From Arachis hypogaea (lineage: Eukaryota; Streptophyta; Magnoliopsida; Fabales; Fabaceae), in contig NC_092048.1 of the NCBI RefSeq assembly GCF_003086295.3, forward strand, positions 87,462,626 through 87,526,625: a stretch of 64,000 bases of DNA. Direction: 5' to 3'. Shown in pieces: positions 32,928 through 42,511 of the stretch. Within the stretch, counting starts at the first letter, position 1. Each line of letters opens with the position of its first letter. A program made the position numbers and the translations under genes. A model generated the notes under the pieces. That model had not been told where the DNA came from. It made no database searches and saw only the letters and a list, made by a program, of their open reading frames with translations.

Positions 32928-34022
32928 GGTGGATTCATTCCTTGTTCTTGCTTTCTCTGTTTTTCGTTTTCTATGTGCTTATCTATGTTTGTGTCTTCAT
33001 TACATGATCATTAGTAGTTAGTAACTTTGTCTTAAAGATATGAATGTCCTATGAATCCATCACCTCTCTTAAATGAAAAATGTTTTAATTCAAAAGAACA
33101 AGAAGTACATGAGTTTCGAATTTATCCTTGAACTTAGCTTAATTATATTGATGTGGTGACAATGCTTCTTGTTTTCCTGAATGAATGCTTGAACAGTGCA
33201 TATGTCTTTTGAAGTTGTTGTTTAAGAATGTTAAATATGTTGGCTCTTGAAAGAATGATGACTAGGAGACATGTTATTTGATAATCTGAAAAATCATAAA
33301 AATGATTCTTGAAGCAAGAAAAAGCAGCAAAGAATAAAGCTTGCAAAAAAAAAAAAAAAGAAAAAAAAGGGGGCGAAAAAAAAATAGAAAAAAAAATTAG
33401 AAAGAAAAAGAAAAAGCAAGCAGAAAAAGCCAATAACCCTTAAAACCAAAAGGCAAGGGCAAATAAAAAGGATCCCAAGGCTTTGAGCATCAGTGGATAG
33501 GAGGGCCTAAGGGAATAAAATCCTGGTCTAAGCGGCTAAACCAAGCTGTCCCTAACCATGTGCTTGTGGCGTGTAGGTGTCAAGTGAAAACTTGAGACTG
33601 AGCGGTTAAAGTCAAGGTCCAAAGCAAAAACAAAGAGTGTGCTTAAGAACCCTGGACACCTCTAATTGGGGACTTTAGCAAAGCTGAGTCACAATCTGAA
33701 AAGGTTCACCCAATTAAGTGTCTGTGGCATTTATGTATCCAGTGGTAATACTAGAAAACAAAGTGCTTAGGGCCACGGCCAAGACTCATAAAGAAGCTGT
33801 GTTCAAGAATCATCATACTGAACTAGGAGAGTCCATAACACTATTCGAAATCTGAAGTTCCTATAGATGCCAATCATTCTAAACTTCAATGGATGAAGTG
33901 AGATGCCAAAACTATTCAAGAGGCAAAAAGCTATAAGTCCCGCTCATTTGATTGAAACTATGTTTCATTGATAGTTTGGAATTTATAGTATATTCTCTTC
34001 TTTTTATCCTATTTGATTTTCA
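32928..34022 (+). other. A2 3' UTR
   Basis: AT-rich and untranslated, with an A-rich stretch at about 33345-33420. It is parallel to A1 13435-14530. No gene is seen. Confidence 0.8.
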
Positions 34023-34060
34023 GTTGCTTGGGGACAAGCAACAATTTAAGTTTGGTGTTG
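34023..34060 (+). other. A2 LTR-adjacent hairpin and PPT-like motif
   Basis: Arms GTTGCTTG/CAAGCAAC with loop GGGA are followed by AATTTAAGTTTGGTGTTG next to the 3' LTR. Identical to A1. Confidence 0.82.
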
Positions 34061-35818
34061 TGATGAGCGGATAATTTATACGCTTTTTGACATTGTTTTT
34101 AGTATGTTTTTAGTAGGATCTAGTTACTTTTAGGGATGTTTTCATTAGTTTTTATGTTAAATTCACATTTCTGGACTTTACTATGAGTTTGTGTGTTTTT
34201 CTATGATTTCAGGTATTTTCTGGCTGAAATTGAGGGACTTGAGCAGAAATCAGATTCAGAGGTTGAAAAAGGATTGCTGATGCTGTTGGATTCTGACCTC
34301 CCTGCACTCAAAGTGGATTTTCTGGAGCTACAGAACTCTAAATGGCGCGCTTCCAATTGCGTTGGAAAGTAGACATCCAGGGCTTTTCAGAAATATATAA
34401 TAGTCCATACTTTGGCCAAGAATAGATGACGTAAACTGACGTTCAACGCCAGCCTTCTGCCCAAATCTGGCGTCCAGCGCCAGAAAAGGATCCAAAACCA
34501 GAGTTGAACGCCCAAACTGGCACAGAAACTGGCGTTCAACTCCACAAATGGCCTCTGCACGTGCTACACTTAAGCTCAGCCCAAACACACACCAAGTGGG
34601 CCCCGGAAGTGGATTTATGCATCAATTACTTACTCATGTAAACCCTAGTGACTAGTTTATTATAAAAAGGACCTTTTACTATTGTATTAGGCATCTTTTG
34701 ATCATCTTAGGATCTTAGGATCATCTTGGAATGCATTGTTCTTAGACCATAGGGGCTGGCCACACGGCCATGCCTGGACCTTCACTTATGTATTTTCATA
34801 CGGTAGAGTTTCTACACTCCATAGCTTAAGGTGTGGAGCTCTGCTGTTCCTCAAAGATTAATGCAAAGTACTACCGTTTTCTATTCAATTCTTCTTATTT
34901 CGCTTCTAAGATATCCATTCGCACCCAAGAACGTGATGAAGGTGATGATTATGTGTGACGCTCATCATCCTTCTCCCTTATGAACGCGTGCCTGACAAAC
35001 ACTTCTGTTCTACATGAAATAAGCTAGAATGAATATCTCTTAGATCTCCTAACCAGAATCTTCATGGCGTAAGCTAGAATGATGGCGGCATTCAAGAGAA
35101 TCCGGAAAGTCTAAACCTTGTCTGTGGTATTCCGAGTAGGATTCAATGATTGAATGACTGTGACGAGCTCCTAACTCGCGATTGCAGGGCGTTAGTGACA
35201 GACGCAAAAGGATAGTAAATCCTATTCCAGCATGATCGAGAACCGACAGATGAATAGCCGTGCCGTGACAGGGTGCGTGAGCATATTATTCACTGAGAGG
35301 ATAAGATGAAGCCATTGGCAAGGGTGATGCCTCCAAACGATTAGCCGTGCCCTGACAGGGCATTGGATCATTTTCCCGTGAGATGACCGAAAGTAGCCAT
35401 TGACAGTGGTGATGTATCACATAAAGCCAGCCATGGAAAGGAGTAAGACTGACTGGATGAAGATAGCAGGAAAGCAGAGGTTCAGAGGAACGAAAGCATC
35501 TCCATTCGCTTATCTGAAATTCCTATCAATGAATTACATAAGTGTCTCTATCCCTATTTTATTAATTAATATTCGAAAACACCATTATCACTTTATATCT
35601 GCCTGACTGAGATTTACAAGGTGACCATAGCTTGCTTCATACCAACAATCTCCGTGGGATTCGACCCTTACTCACGTAAGGTATTACTTGGACGACCCAG
35701 TGCACTTGCTGGTTAGTTGTATCGAAGTTGTGACGATTATGAATTAAGATCAGAGCACCAAGCTTTGAAGCCATTACCAGGATTTGTTTGAGCCTGGAGA
35801 TCACAATTTCGTGCACCA
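34061..35818 (+). repeat. A2 3' LTR
   Basis: 1758 bp, the same length as the 5' copy with about 20 single-base differences by eye. It includes palindromic words (about 34438-34545), TATAAAAAG at 34661, the tandem duplication and the decayed primer-site copy. It ends CACCA and is followed by aaagg. Confidence 0.96.
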
Positions 35819-35823
35819 AAAGG

Positions 35824-37059
35824 TAACCCAATAATAGAGATAAGAAAATAAATGAAGTATAATTGAGTTAATGCCAAAGATAAGGGTCTCATTTACATGG
35901 AAGCTTCAACATCTACGTGAGAAAATAATAGAAGCCATGGCATACCAGTGGTGCAGAATTTGCAACAAAGGAGGGGAGAATGCGGGTAATGCAAGATAAG
36001 ATAAGTTCATATCAATGCAAGAGAAGTACAAGTATCTTAAAAGATTAGCATTGATTTAAATAATGTTACCCAATCAAAATAAAACAAGTCATAAGCACCA
36101 AGATAATACCAAAAAAAGATATAACAGTTGAATAAGAACATTTGAACACCAATAATTTTAGAAAAGAAAATAAAAATATGCACAAAATTAAAATGCAATG
36201 AATGAAAGTATGCAAATAAATTAAATAAAATAAAATAAAAGAGAAGAAGAATGAGAAGGGAAAGAAATAAAGTAAGAAAGAAAGAAGAAAGAATAAGAAA
36301 AGATAGAAAAATTAGGATTAAAGAAGAAAAGATAAGAAATTTGGCTGATCTGGATATTCTGTGCGTCGCTTGTGACGCGGTCGCGTGAGTGACGCGGTCG
36401 CGTGGTGCGCGATAAAGTCAGGTGACGCGAATGCGTGGGTCATGCGATCGCGTGGCCTGATTTGTGCGATTGGCGTGAGTGCAGCCTCGCACTCGCGCAA
36501 CTCTCTGTTTAAATGCATATTGCCAAAAATATGGGTGACGCGGTTGCGTGGGGCATGCGATCGCGTGAGTGGCCTTATTTCCAATATGACGCGGACGCGT
36601 GGGGCACGCGTTCGCGTGGGAGGGCTTGGGCATCCAGCACGAGTCCAGCCCAACTCCAGCTCAACTTTCTGCCATACACCCTTGTTACGTCGATTTACAT
36701 GGCACGCGGCCGCGTGGGTGACGCGGTCGCGTAGGAGGCCAAAGTTTCCACATGACGCGGTCGCCTGAGCGACGCGGTCGCGTGGGGTCAAATGATGCTA
36801 AAGGCGCGCCTCCAACCACGCTTTTGCGTGACTCTTTGTTCAATTCTTTTCTCCCCAATGCACTAGTGACGCGGACGCGTCAGTGACGCTGTCGCGTCGC
36901 GTGCGTGTTTTTTTTTTTATATGCAATATGCATATGCAAATGCAGTACTGATATGGATGTTATGAATAATTCCAGGTTCAATAAAAATAGAATAAAATAA
37001 AATAAAAAAACAAACAAAACGAAATAAAATTAAAATTAAGAAAGGAATGATTATACCAT
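35824..37059 (-). other. B1 UTR, right part
   Basis: A-rich non-coding sequence continuing the B1 3' UTR past A2. It includes the GC-word array at 36363-36905 and an A-rich stretch at 36980-37030. Open frames in the array are by-products of the palindromes. Confidence 0.8.
36363..36905 (-). repeat. B1 array of GACGCGGTCGCGTG palindromic words
   Basis: About twenty words of the type (T)GACGCGNNCGCGTGG, often in pairs about 15-20 bp apart, with spacer text carrying ordinary AT-richer sequence. Related words (GACGTGGCCGCATGG, CACGCGTTT) lie in the B1 LTRs. Confidence 0.85.
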
Positions 37060-37077
37060 GGTGGGTTGTCTCCCACC
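37060..37077 (-). other. B1 coding-end hairpin (loop AGACAA)
   Basis: In element sense the arms GGTGGG/CCCACC enclose AGACAA, preceded by AAAAGTGCTA. It is about 100 nt after the ORF-B stop and corresponds in position and loop to the A-element hairpin with another stem. Confidence 0.65.
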
Positions 37078-37174
37078 TAGCACTTTTAGTTAAAGTCCTT
37101 AAGTTGGGCATTTGGTGAGCTCCCTGTTATGGTGGCTTGTGTTTGAACTCATCCAGGAATCTCCACCAATGTTT

Positions 37175-38077
37175 TTATCTCCAGTAACCTCCGGGGTCCC
37201 AAACTAAGCATGTAAAGCCCTTAAGAAGCTTCAAACAGATTCTTAGGCTCCCGGGGTAACAAGTGTCAGAGCAGATTCCAGGGTCCCAAATCTTGCTTTT
37301 ACACCCATCTTTGTCGGGATGTGTATTTTTCCAACTGGGTGATAAGTAATTTGAATTCTCACTGCAGCTACCAAACAGCTTCCTAGACCCATTCATTTGA
37401 GCTTTACATAAACCTTTGTGTTTAAACTTAAAGCTTCCAACCATGATGAACCTTGCAGGACAATTCTTACCACCGGCCATCTTCCTCTTACTCTTAATGT
37501 TACAAAGAGTTCCAAGTTGACCATCCGTCTTCAGTAGCCCATATTCAAGTGGAATTAGAAAGCTAAGGGATATGAATTTTACCCACTTGAATGTTGTGAA
37601 GGATGATGGCAACTTAGGGGGAGGTATTTTTAATGAAATTGCAAGCTCCACTCCCTTGTGCTCTTCTCTGATAATTACCACCTCTTTGCACACTTCTTTA
37701 ATACCAACCTCTTCCTCTTGGTAGCTTTCTTCCGATTCAATCTCCTCTTCATTGCTTTCCAAGGGCATGGGAGGTTGTGCTTCTTCTTCTTGAATCTCCA
37801 TCTCTTGATCAACCTCTTCCAAGTCTTTAACTGTGATATGCCTTGGAGGTTGTACACCCTCCTCAGCATCAATTTCAAACGTCTTGGAAGGGGGTTCTAT
37901 GACTGGACTTTCCCATGGAGGTTCTGCATCTCCTAAGTCTTCAACCACTTCTTCTTCTTCAATAATTCCGGCTTCCTCCACTTGTTCCAGTACAAAGTCA
38001 TGCTCTGTACTGTTCACTGGAGTTTCTAGTATCTCCTTCATGCTACGTTCTTCATTAGATTGTCCACATGAAGCCAT
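37175..38077 (-). CDS. B1 ORF-B, orphan acidic protein with conserved FKWVKF domain
   Basis: 300 residues that I do not recognise as gag, protease, pol or env. The first 130 residues are strongly acidic with EEE runs (for example DAEPPWESP and SNEEEIESEESYQEEEV). The domain from about 145 is shared with B2: EEHKGVELA, TTFKWVKFISLSF, LEYGLLKTDGQLGTLC, FIMVGSFK, GLCK, GSRKLFG, ENS and DGCKSKIWDPG. Three cysteines (LC, G-x-CK, DGC) are conserved between copies. It starts at an ATG 9 nt downstream of the ORF-A stop, so the two are probably made from one RNA. The C-terminus after WDPG diverges from B2. Function unknown. Confidence 0.75.
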   Translation of the reverse strand: MASCGQSNEERSMKEILETPVNSTEHDFVLEQVEEAGIIEEEEVVEDLGDAEPPWESPVIEPPSKTFEIDAEEGVQPPRHITVKDLEEVDQEMEIQEEEAQPPMPLESNEEEIESEESYQEEEVGIKEVCKEVVIIREEHKGVELAISLKIPPPKLPSSFTTFKWVKFISLSFLIPLEYGLLKTDGQLGTLCNIKSKRKMAGGKNCPARFIMVGSFKFKHKGLCKAQMNGSRKLFGSCSENSNYLSPSWKNTHPDKDGCKSKIWDPGICSDTCYPGSLRICLKLLKGFTCLVWDPGGYWR

Positions 38078-38086
38078 GGGGGTTCC

Positions 38087-38676
38087 TTAAGTGTCCGAAC
38101 ATCGGGAAGCTAATTGATTTATCGCTTGCTCCAATTGACGAATGATTGCCTGAAATCGATCCACTGTTTCCTTGAAACGATCCTTTGTCTCTTGATGCAC
38201 TCGGCTTTCATAAATAGGATCATAGTGCTCTTGGATTGATGGATATGGAGATGGTGAATATTGAAGTGGTGGTTCTTGTGAGTAATTGGGTTGGAATTGG
38301 GGTGGTTCTATATATGGTTCATATGGCTCATAAGGTGGTGGTATGGTGGTTGAGGGTTAGGGTCATATGGAGGTGAATGGCGGAAAGGGGCTTGTGAGTT
38401 TGGTGGTCCAAAGTTATGTTGAGGAGAGGGTTCATAGGCATATGGTGGTGGTTGTTGATAATCAAAAGAGCGCTCACCATAGCCATTGCCTTGATATGCA
38501 TCACAGAATGGTTGTTGACAGTCCATTGGAGGTGGTTGTTGCCATGAGGGTTGATCAAATCCTTGTGGCTCCTCCCATCTTTGATTGTTCCAACCTTGAT
38601 GCCTGTTCTCATTGTAATTTCTTCTTCCTGCAACATAATTGTAACCAGACTCATAGCCAAAGGGGTGAGAGTTCAT
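38087..38676 (-). pseudogene. B1 ORF-A, orphan Q/P/Y-rich protein, one frameshift
   Basis: It starts MNSHPFGYESGYNYV and matches B2 ORF-A: HQGWNNQRWEE, QPSWQQ, QQPPPYAYEPSPQHNF, then PPYDPNPQPPY. Near 38330 the frame shifts. In the next frame the matching text continues (YEPYEPYIEPPQF, NYSQEPPLQY) and ends in a coiled-coil-like RFQAIIRQLEQAINQLASR before TAA at 38087. Low-complexity Pro/Gln/Tyr sequence with a terminal helix recalls the C-terminal part of a Gag, but no capsid motif is present. Function unknown. Confidence 0.7.
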
Positions 38677-38920
38677 AGTAGTTAATAAAAATTTAAAAAC
38701 AAAAATAAAAGCAAATTTGAAATTCAAATTTTTGAATTTGAAAATTAAAATTTGAATTTTGAATTTTTAAAATTGAAATTTGAAGATTAAAATTTGAAAT
38801 TTTTTTTTAAATTTGAATTTTAAATTTTGAAAATTGAATTTTTTTTAAAATTGAAAATTGAAAATTGATTTTTTTTTTTTATATTTACAATAACCAATAA
38901 TAAGGCACACGTTTGCAATT
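38677..38920 (-). other. B1 leader, AAATTT/TTTGAAA low-complexity
   Basis: A short leader between primer site and ORF-A, built of iterated AATTTGAAATT words plus T runs. It is similar in style to the A1 leader but far shorter. Confidence 0.8.
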
Positions 38921-38937
38921 CCCCGGCAACGGCGCCA
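38921..38937 (-). other. B1 primer-binding site, tRNA-Asp
   Basis: In element sense TGGCGCCGTTGCCGGGG, 3 nt after the 5' LTR. It is the same primer as the A elements although the coding content is unrelated. Confidence 0.93.
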
Positions 38938-38940
38938 TTT

Positions 38941-40392
38941 TGATGAGAGAACTCTTGCGTGGTCTAGAAATTTGCGGATAAATCCTCGTTGCAAGTATAG
39001 TTTCTAAACCTTCAAAAGTCCTTTCACACAAACGTTTTGGTTGTCACAAGTAACAAACCCCTAAATAAATTGATAACTGAAGTATTTAAACCTCGGGTCG
39101 TCTTCTCAAGAAATTGCAGGGAGGTATGTTCTTATTATTGGTTATGAGTTTGTAAATTGGGGGTTTTGAAAGTAAGGAAGCAGTGTGTTGAACAAAAAGA
39201 ATAAAATAAAATAGTAATAATAAAATAAACTCTTGGCAAGGTATTAGAAATTAGAGGTCCTATCCTAGCTATCCTTATCAATGATGATGAAAATTGAATC
39301 TTAATTCCACTTTGTTAACCTTTACTAAGGCAAAGGAAGGTCAAGGGATTAATTGATTTGATCTTCGGATCCTATTTATTTCCTAAGAAAAGATTGGGAT
39401 TATTAAAGTTCAATTTAATTAACAAAGATAACAATTATCAATCATGTTTGAGTTTGATAACTCCTGAGTTACTGATTTCTTAACCAAGACCAAAATGAGA
39501 AAAGTAAATCTACTGGAATAAAAATGTCTTCAGATGGGAATAACAATAATGTAAATAAAAGAAAGCAATAATAAACTGAAATACCTCAAATAACATTAAT
39601 TCAAAGAGTAATCTGTAACATAGAAGAATTCATAAATAAAATTGGGAAAATAATAAAAAGAACATTGAACCTGGGATTAAGAGTCACTCCTAAAACTAAG
39701 AGAAATCCTAAATCCTAATCCTAAGAGAGAAGAGAGAACCTCTCTCTCTAAAAACTACATCTAAATCCTAAAATTGTGAATGTGAAAACTTGTGTATGAA
39801 TGGATGCAATCTCTCTACTTTATAGCCTCTAATCTGTATTTTCTGGGCCGAGAACTAGGTCAGAAACAGCTCAGAATTCGCTGGTTGCGAATTCAAACAG
39901 GCTGATTTTCGTCACTGCGACGTGGCCGCATGGAGCACGCGTTTGCATCACCTAGCGTCAGAGAAACTATGGTATATTATATATCAAATCGAAGCTCCAG
40001 ACGTTAGCTTTCCAACGCAACTAAAACTGCATCATTTGGACCTCTGTAGCTAAAGTTATAGCCGTTTGAGTGCGAAGAGGTCAGGCTGGACAGCTTAGCA
40101 GTTTCTCCAACTTCTTGTATTCCTTCCACTTTTGCATGCTTCCTTTACATCCTCTAAGCCATTCCTGCCCTGTAATCTCTGAAATTACTTAACACACATA
40201 TCAAGGCATCTAATGGTAATAAGAGAGGATTTAAACATATCAATATTAAGACCAAAGAAGCATGTTTTCAATCAAAGCACATAATTAGGAAGATAAATGT
40301 GAAACCATGCAAATAGTATGAATAAGTGGGTAAAGAGTTGATAAAAACCACTCAATTGAGCACAAGATAAACCATGAAATAGTGGTTTATCA
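38941..40392 (-). repeat. B1 5' LTR
   Basis: 1452 bp, equal in length to the other copy, TGATGAGAGAACTCTTGCG...GTGGTTTATCA on the plus strand, followed by ggtac. Confidence 0.95.
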
Positions 40393-40397
40393 GGTAC

Positions 40398-41051
40398 CCA
40401 GAGTTTTTAAGCATATTTTTTATTGCTTTGGATCACGACTTTAACTGCTCAGTCCCAAGCTCTTTTCTTGACACTTTCACACCACAAGCATTTAGTTAGG
40501 GATAGCAATTCATTTGAGTTTTTAAGGCCAAATTCTGACCCTCCTAACTATTGATGCTCAAATCCTTGGATCCTTGCTCTTTTGAATTTTCTTTTGAGCA
40601 CTCTTTTCTTTTCTTTTTTATTTTTTTTCTTTTTATTTTCTTCTTCTCTTTTTCTGTTGCTTTTTCTTACTTCAAGAATCAATATTTTTTATTTTTCAAA
40701 GAGTCAATGATACTTCTCTAAACTCACTATTCGTCAAGAGCTAAAATGCTCAACTTCAATATCAATCATGCACTGTCAATTCATACATTCAGAAGATAAA
40801 TGCAAGGCCACCACATCAGATTAATTGGAATGAACCATGATATACTTAAAACTTATGTATCTCACTATTTCTTTTTCAAATAATTTTTTTTAAGCATGGT
40901 GAGGATACAGAGGATATCTTATAACCAAAATAAAACTCGAAAACAAAATACTAAACGTGATCATAAACTTAGAAAAGAAAATAGACAGTAAATTAAAGTA
41001 TAGTGAAAACAGAAGTAAATCTGGGGTGAGATGTAATGGGACTCAACAACC
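40398..41051 (-). other. A0 3' UTR, right part
   Basis: Continues A0 after B1. It is the reverse of A1 13435-14110 in content. A T-rich stretch lies at 40600-40660. No gene is seen. Confidence 0.8.
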
Positions 41052-42201
41052 TCAGTGGCGGCAACTGCTGCTTCTCCTAGAGAATCCAATGGAGCGTTTG
41101 ATCTTCTCTATGTCATGCCCTTGCCTCAGCTGGTCCTCCATCAACCTTCTCTGATCTTCTCTTATCTCATGGAAGATGGTGGCGTGTTCAGTGTGCTCCA
41201 TCCTCAGCTGCTCCACGTTTGAGCTCAGCTCTCTTATTGAGGTAATTCCAATAGTCACGGGGAGGAAAATATATCCCTTAAGGCATCTCAGAGATTTCTG
41301 GTGGAGGCGGCTGCACAAGCTCTTGTTGGGGTCCTTGCGCCGGCTCTCTAACATTCTCCATCCTCATCTTCATGATGGGCTTATCCTTCTCAATGAGGGC
41401 GTCACCTGGAATATTAATCCCAGCCGAATTGCACATGCGATGGATGAGATGTGGGAAGGATAGCCTTGCCTTGGTGGAGGCTTTTGTGGCTACCTTGTAT
41501 ATTTCTTGAGGGATTACCTCGTGCACCTCCACTTCATTTTCGAGCATGATGCAATGCACCATTTTTACTCGGTCAAGAGTAACTTCAAACCGGTTACTAG
41601 TAGGGATGATGGAACGTTGCACAAGCTCCAACCATCCTCTAGCCACTGGCTTGAGGTCAAGCCTACTCAGTTGGTACGACTTGCAATGTGCATCTAGCCT
41701 CCATTGGGATCCCTCCACACAGATGTTCGTGAGCACTTGCTCCAACCTCTAATCAGAGTTTACCCTTTTTATGTAAGAGTGTGGGTCACCTTGCAATTGA
41801 GGCAATTGTAATGCCAAACTCACACTTTCTGGGCTGAAGTCCAAGAGTTGCTCTCGGACCATGGTGCGTTAGTTCTTGGGTTGTGGGTTCACACTAGTGT
41901 CATGCCCCTTCATGACCCAAGCATTGGCATAGAATTCTTGCACCACTAGTATACCAACAGCTGAGATAGGATCAGCTAGAATTTCCCAGTTCTTTCTCTA
42001 GATTTCTTCAAGGATTTCTGGATACTCATTCTCCTTGAGGCTAAAGGGGACCTCAGAAATCACCCTTTTGTGCCTCACCACAGCATAGAAGTGATCTTGG
42101 TGGTCCTTGGTAAGGAATCTCCATGATTCCCACGGTTCAGAAGTAGAGGCGGAAGCTTTTTCCTTTCTTTTTCTTGAAGATTTTCTGGCCTTTGGTGCCA
42201 T
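41052..42201 (-). pseudogene. A0 env-position ORF, broken
   Basis: It starts MAPKARKSSRKRKEK at 42201 and follows A2's env-position ORF: DHFYAVVRHKRVISEVPF, then LDLKPVARGWLELVQ, IIPTSNRFEVTLDRV, VIPQEIYKVA, ARLSFPHLIHRMCNSAGI and a C-terminal HEIREDQRRLMEDQLRQG. At least one stop (near 41998) and frameshifts (near 41300 and 41750) interrupt it. The length without interruptions equals that of A2, so no large deletion has occurred. Confidence 0.88.
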
Positions 42202-42236
42202 ACTTAGGAATGAAAAAGTCAAAAGCAAGCTTTTGC

Positions 42237-42274
42237 AACACCAAACTTAATAACTTTGCTCGTCCTCGAGCAAA
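42237..42274 (-). other. A0 internal hairpin plus PPT-like module
   Basis: In element sense the arms TTTGCTCG/CGAGCAAA with loop AGGA are followed by TATTAAGTTTGGTGTT, about 35 nt before the env-position ATG. Confidence 0.75.
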
Positions 42275-42511
42275 TATAAATAAGAAGAAGAGAATAGAAG
42301 GAAGAAGAAAATAAATAGGGGAAAGGGAAAGAAGCCTTTGGCCAAGCGAGGGGTGAGAGAAGAAAAAGAGTGTGTAACGTGTATAGGGTATGAGGGAGAG
42401 AGTGGTTAGGTGTGAGGAGAATGGGATGAATGAATGGGTATTTATAGGGGTGGGAGGGTTAGGGTTCGGCTATGAGAGGAGAGAATGGGTGGGAAGATTT
42501 TGAATTTAAAG

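Larger units (their letters stand above)
24883..35818 (+). mobile_element. A2: young gag-protease-env-type LTR element without pol
   Basis: Both LTRs are 1758 bp and differ at roughly 20 positions by eye (about 1%). The perfect target duplication aaagg lies at 24878-24882 and 35819-35823. It has an intact tRNA-Asp primer site, a long open Gag-protease ORF, an open env-position ORF, and both hairpin-PPT modules. RT, RNase H and integrase are absent. The low LTR divergence shows recent movement, so enzymes must have come from another element. Confidence 0.95.
21773..40392 (-). mobile_element. B1: non-autonomous LTR element with two orphan ORFs
   Basis: Two LTRs of 1452 bp each, with a perfect ggtac duplication (21768-21772, 40393-40397). 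A tRNA-Asp primer site adjoins the right LTR and a PPT adjoins the left one, so it lies on the minus strand. The internal region holds ORF-A and ORF-B only. No gag, protease or pol could be recognised. A2 is inserted in its 3' UTR at 24883. By eye the LTRs differ at roughly 35-40 sites (about 2.5%). Confidence 0.93.

Noticed and set aside
36318..36791. Open frames over the GACGCGGTCGCGTG array
   Set aside because: Same cause: palindromic GC words give Arg/Thr/Ala/His-rich frames in several registers. No homology is recognisable.
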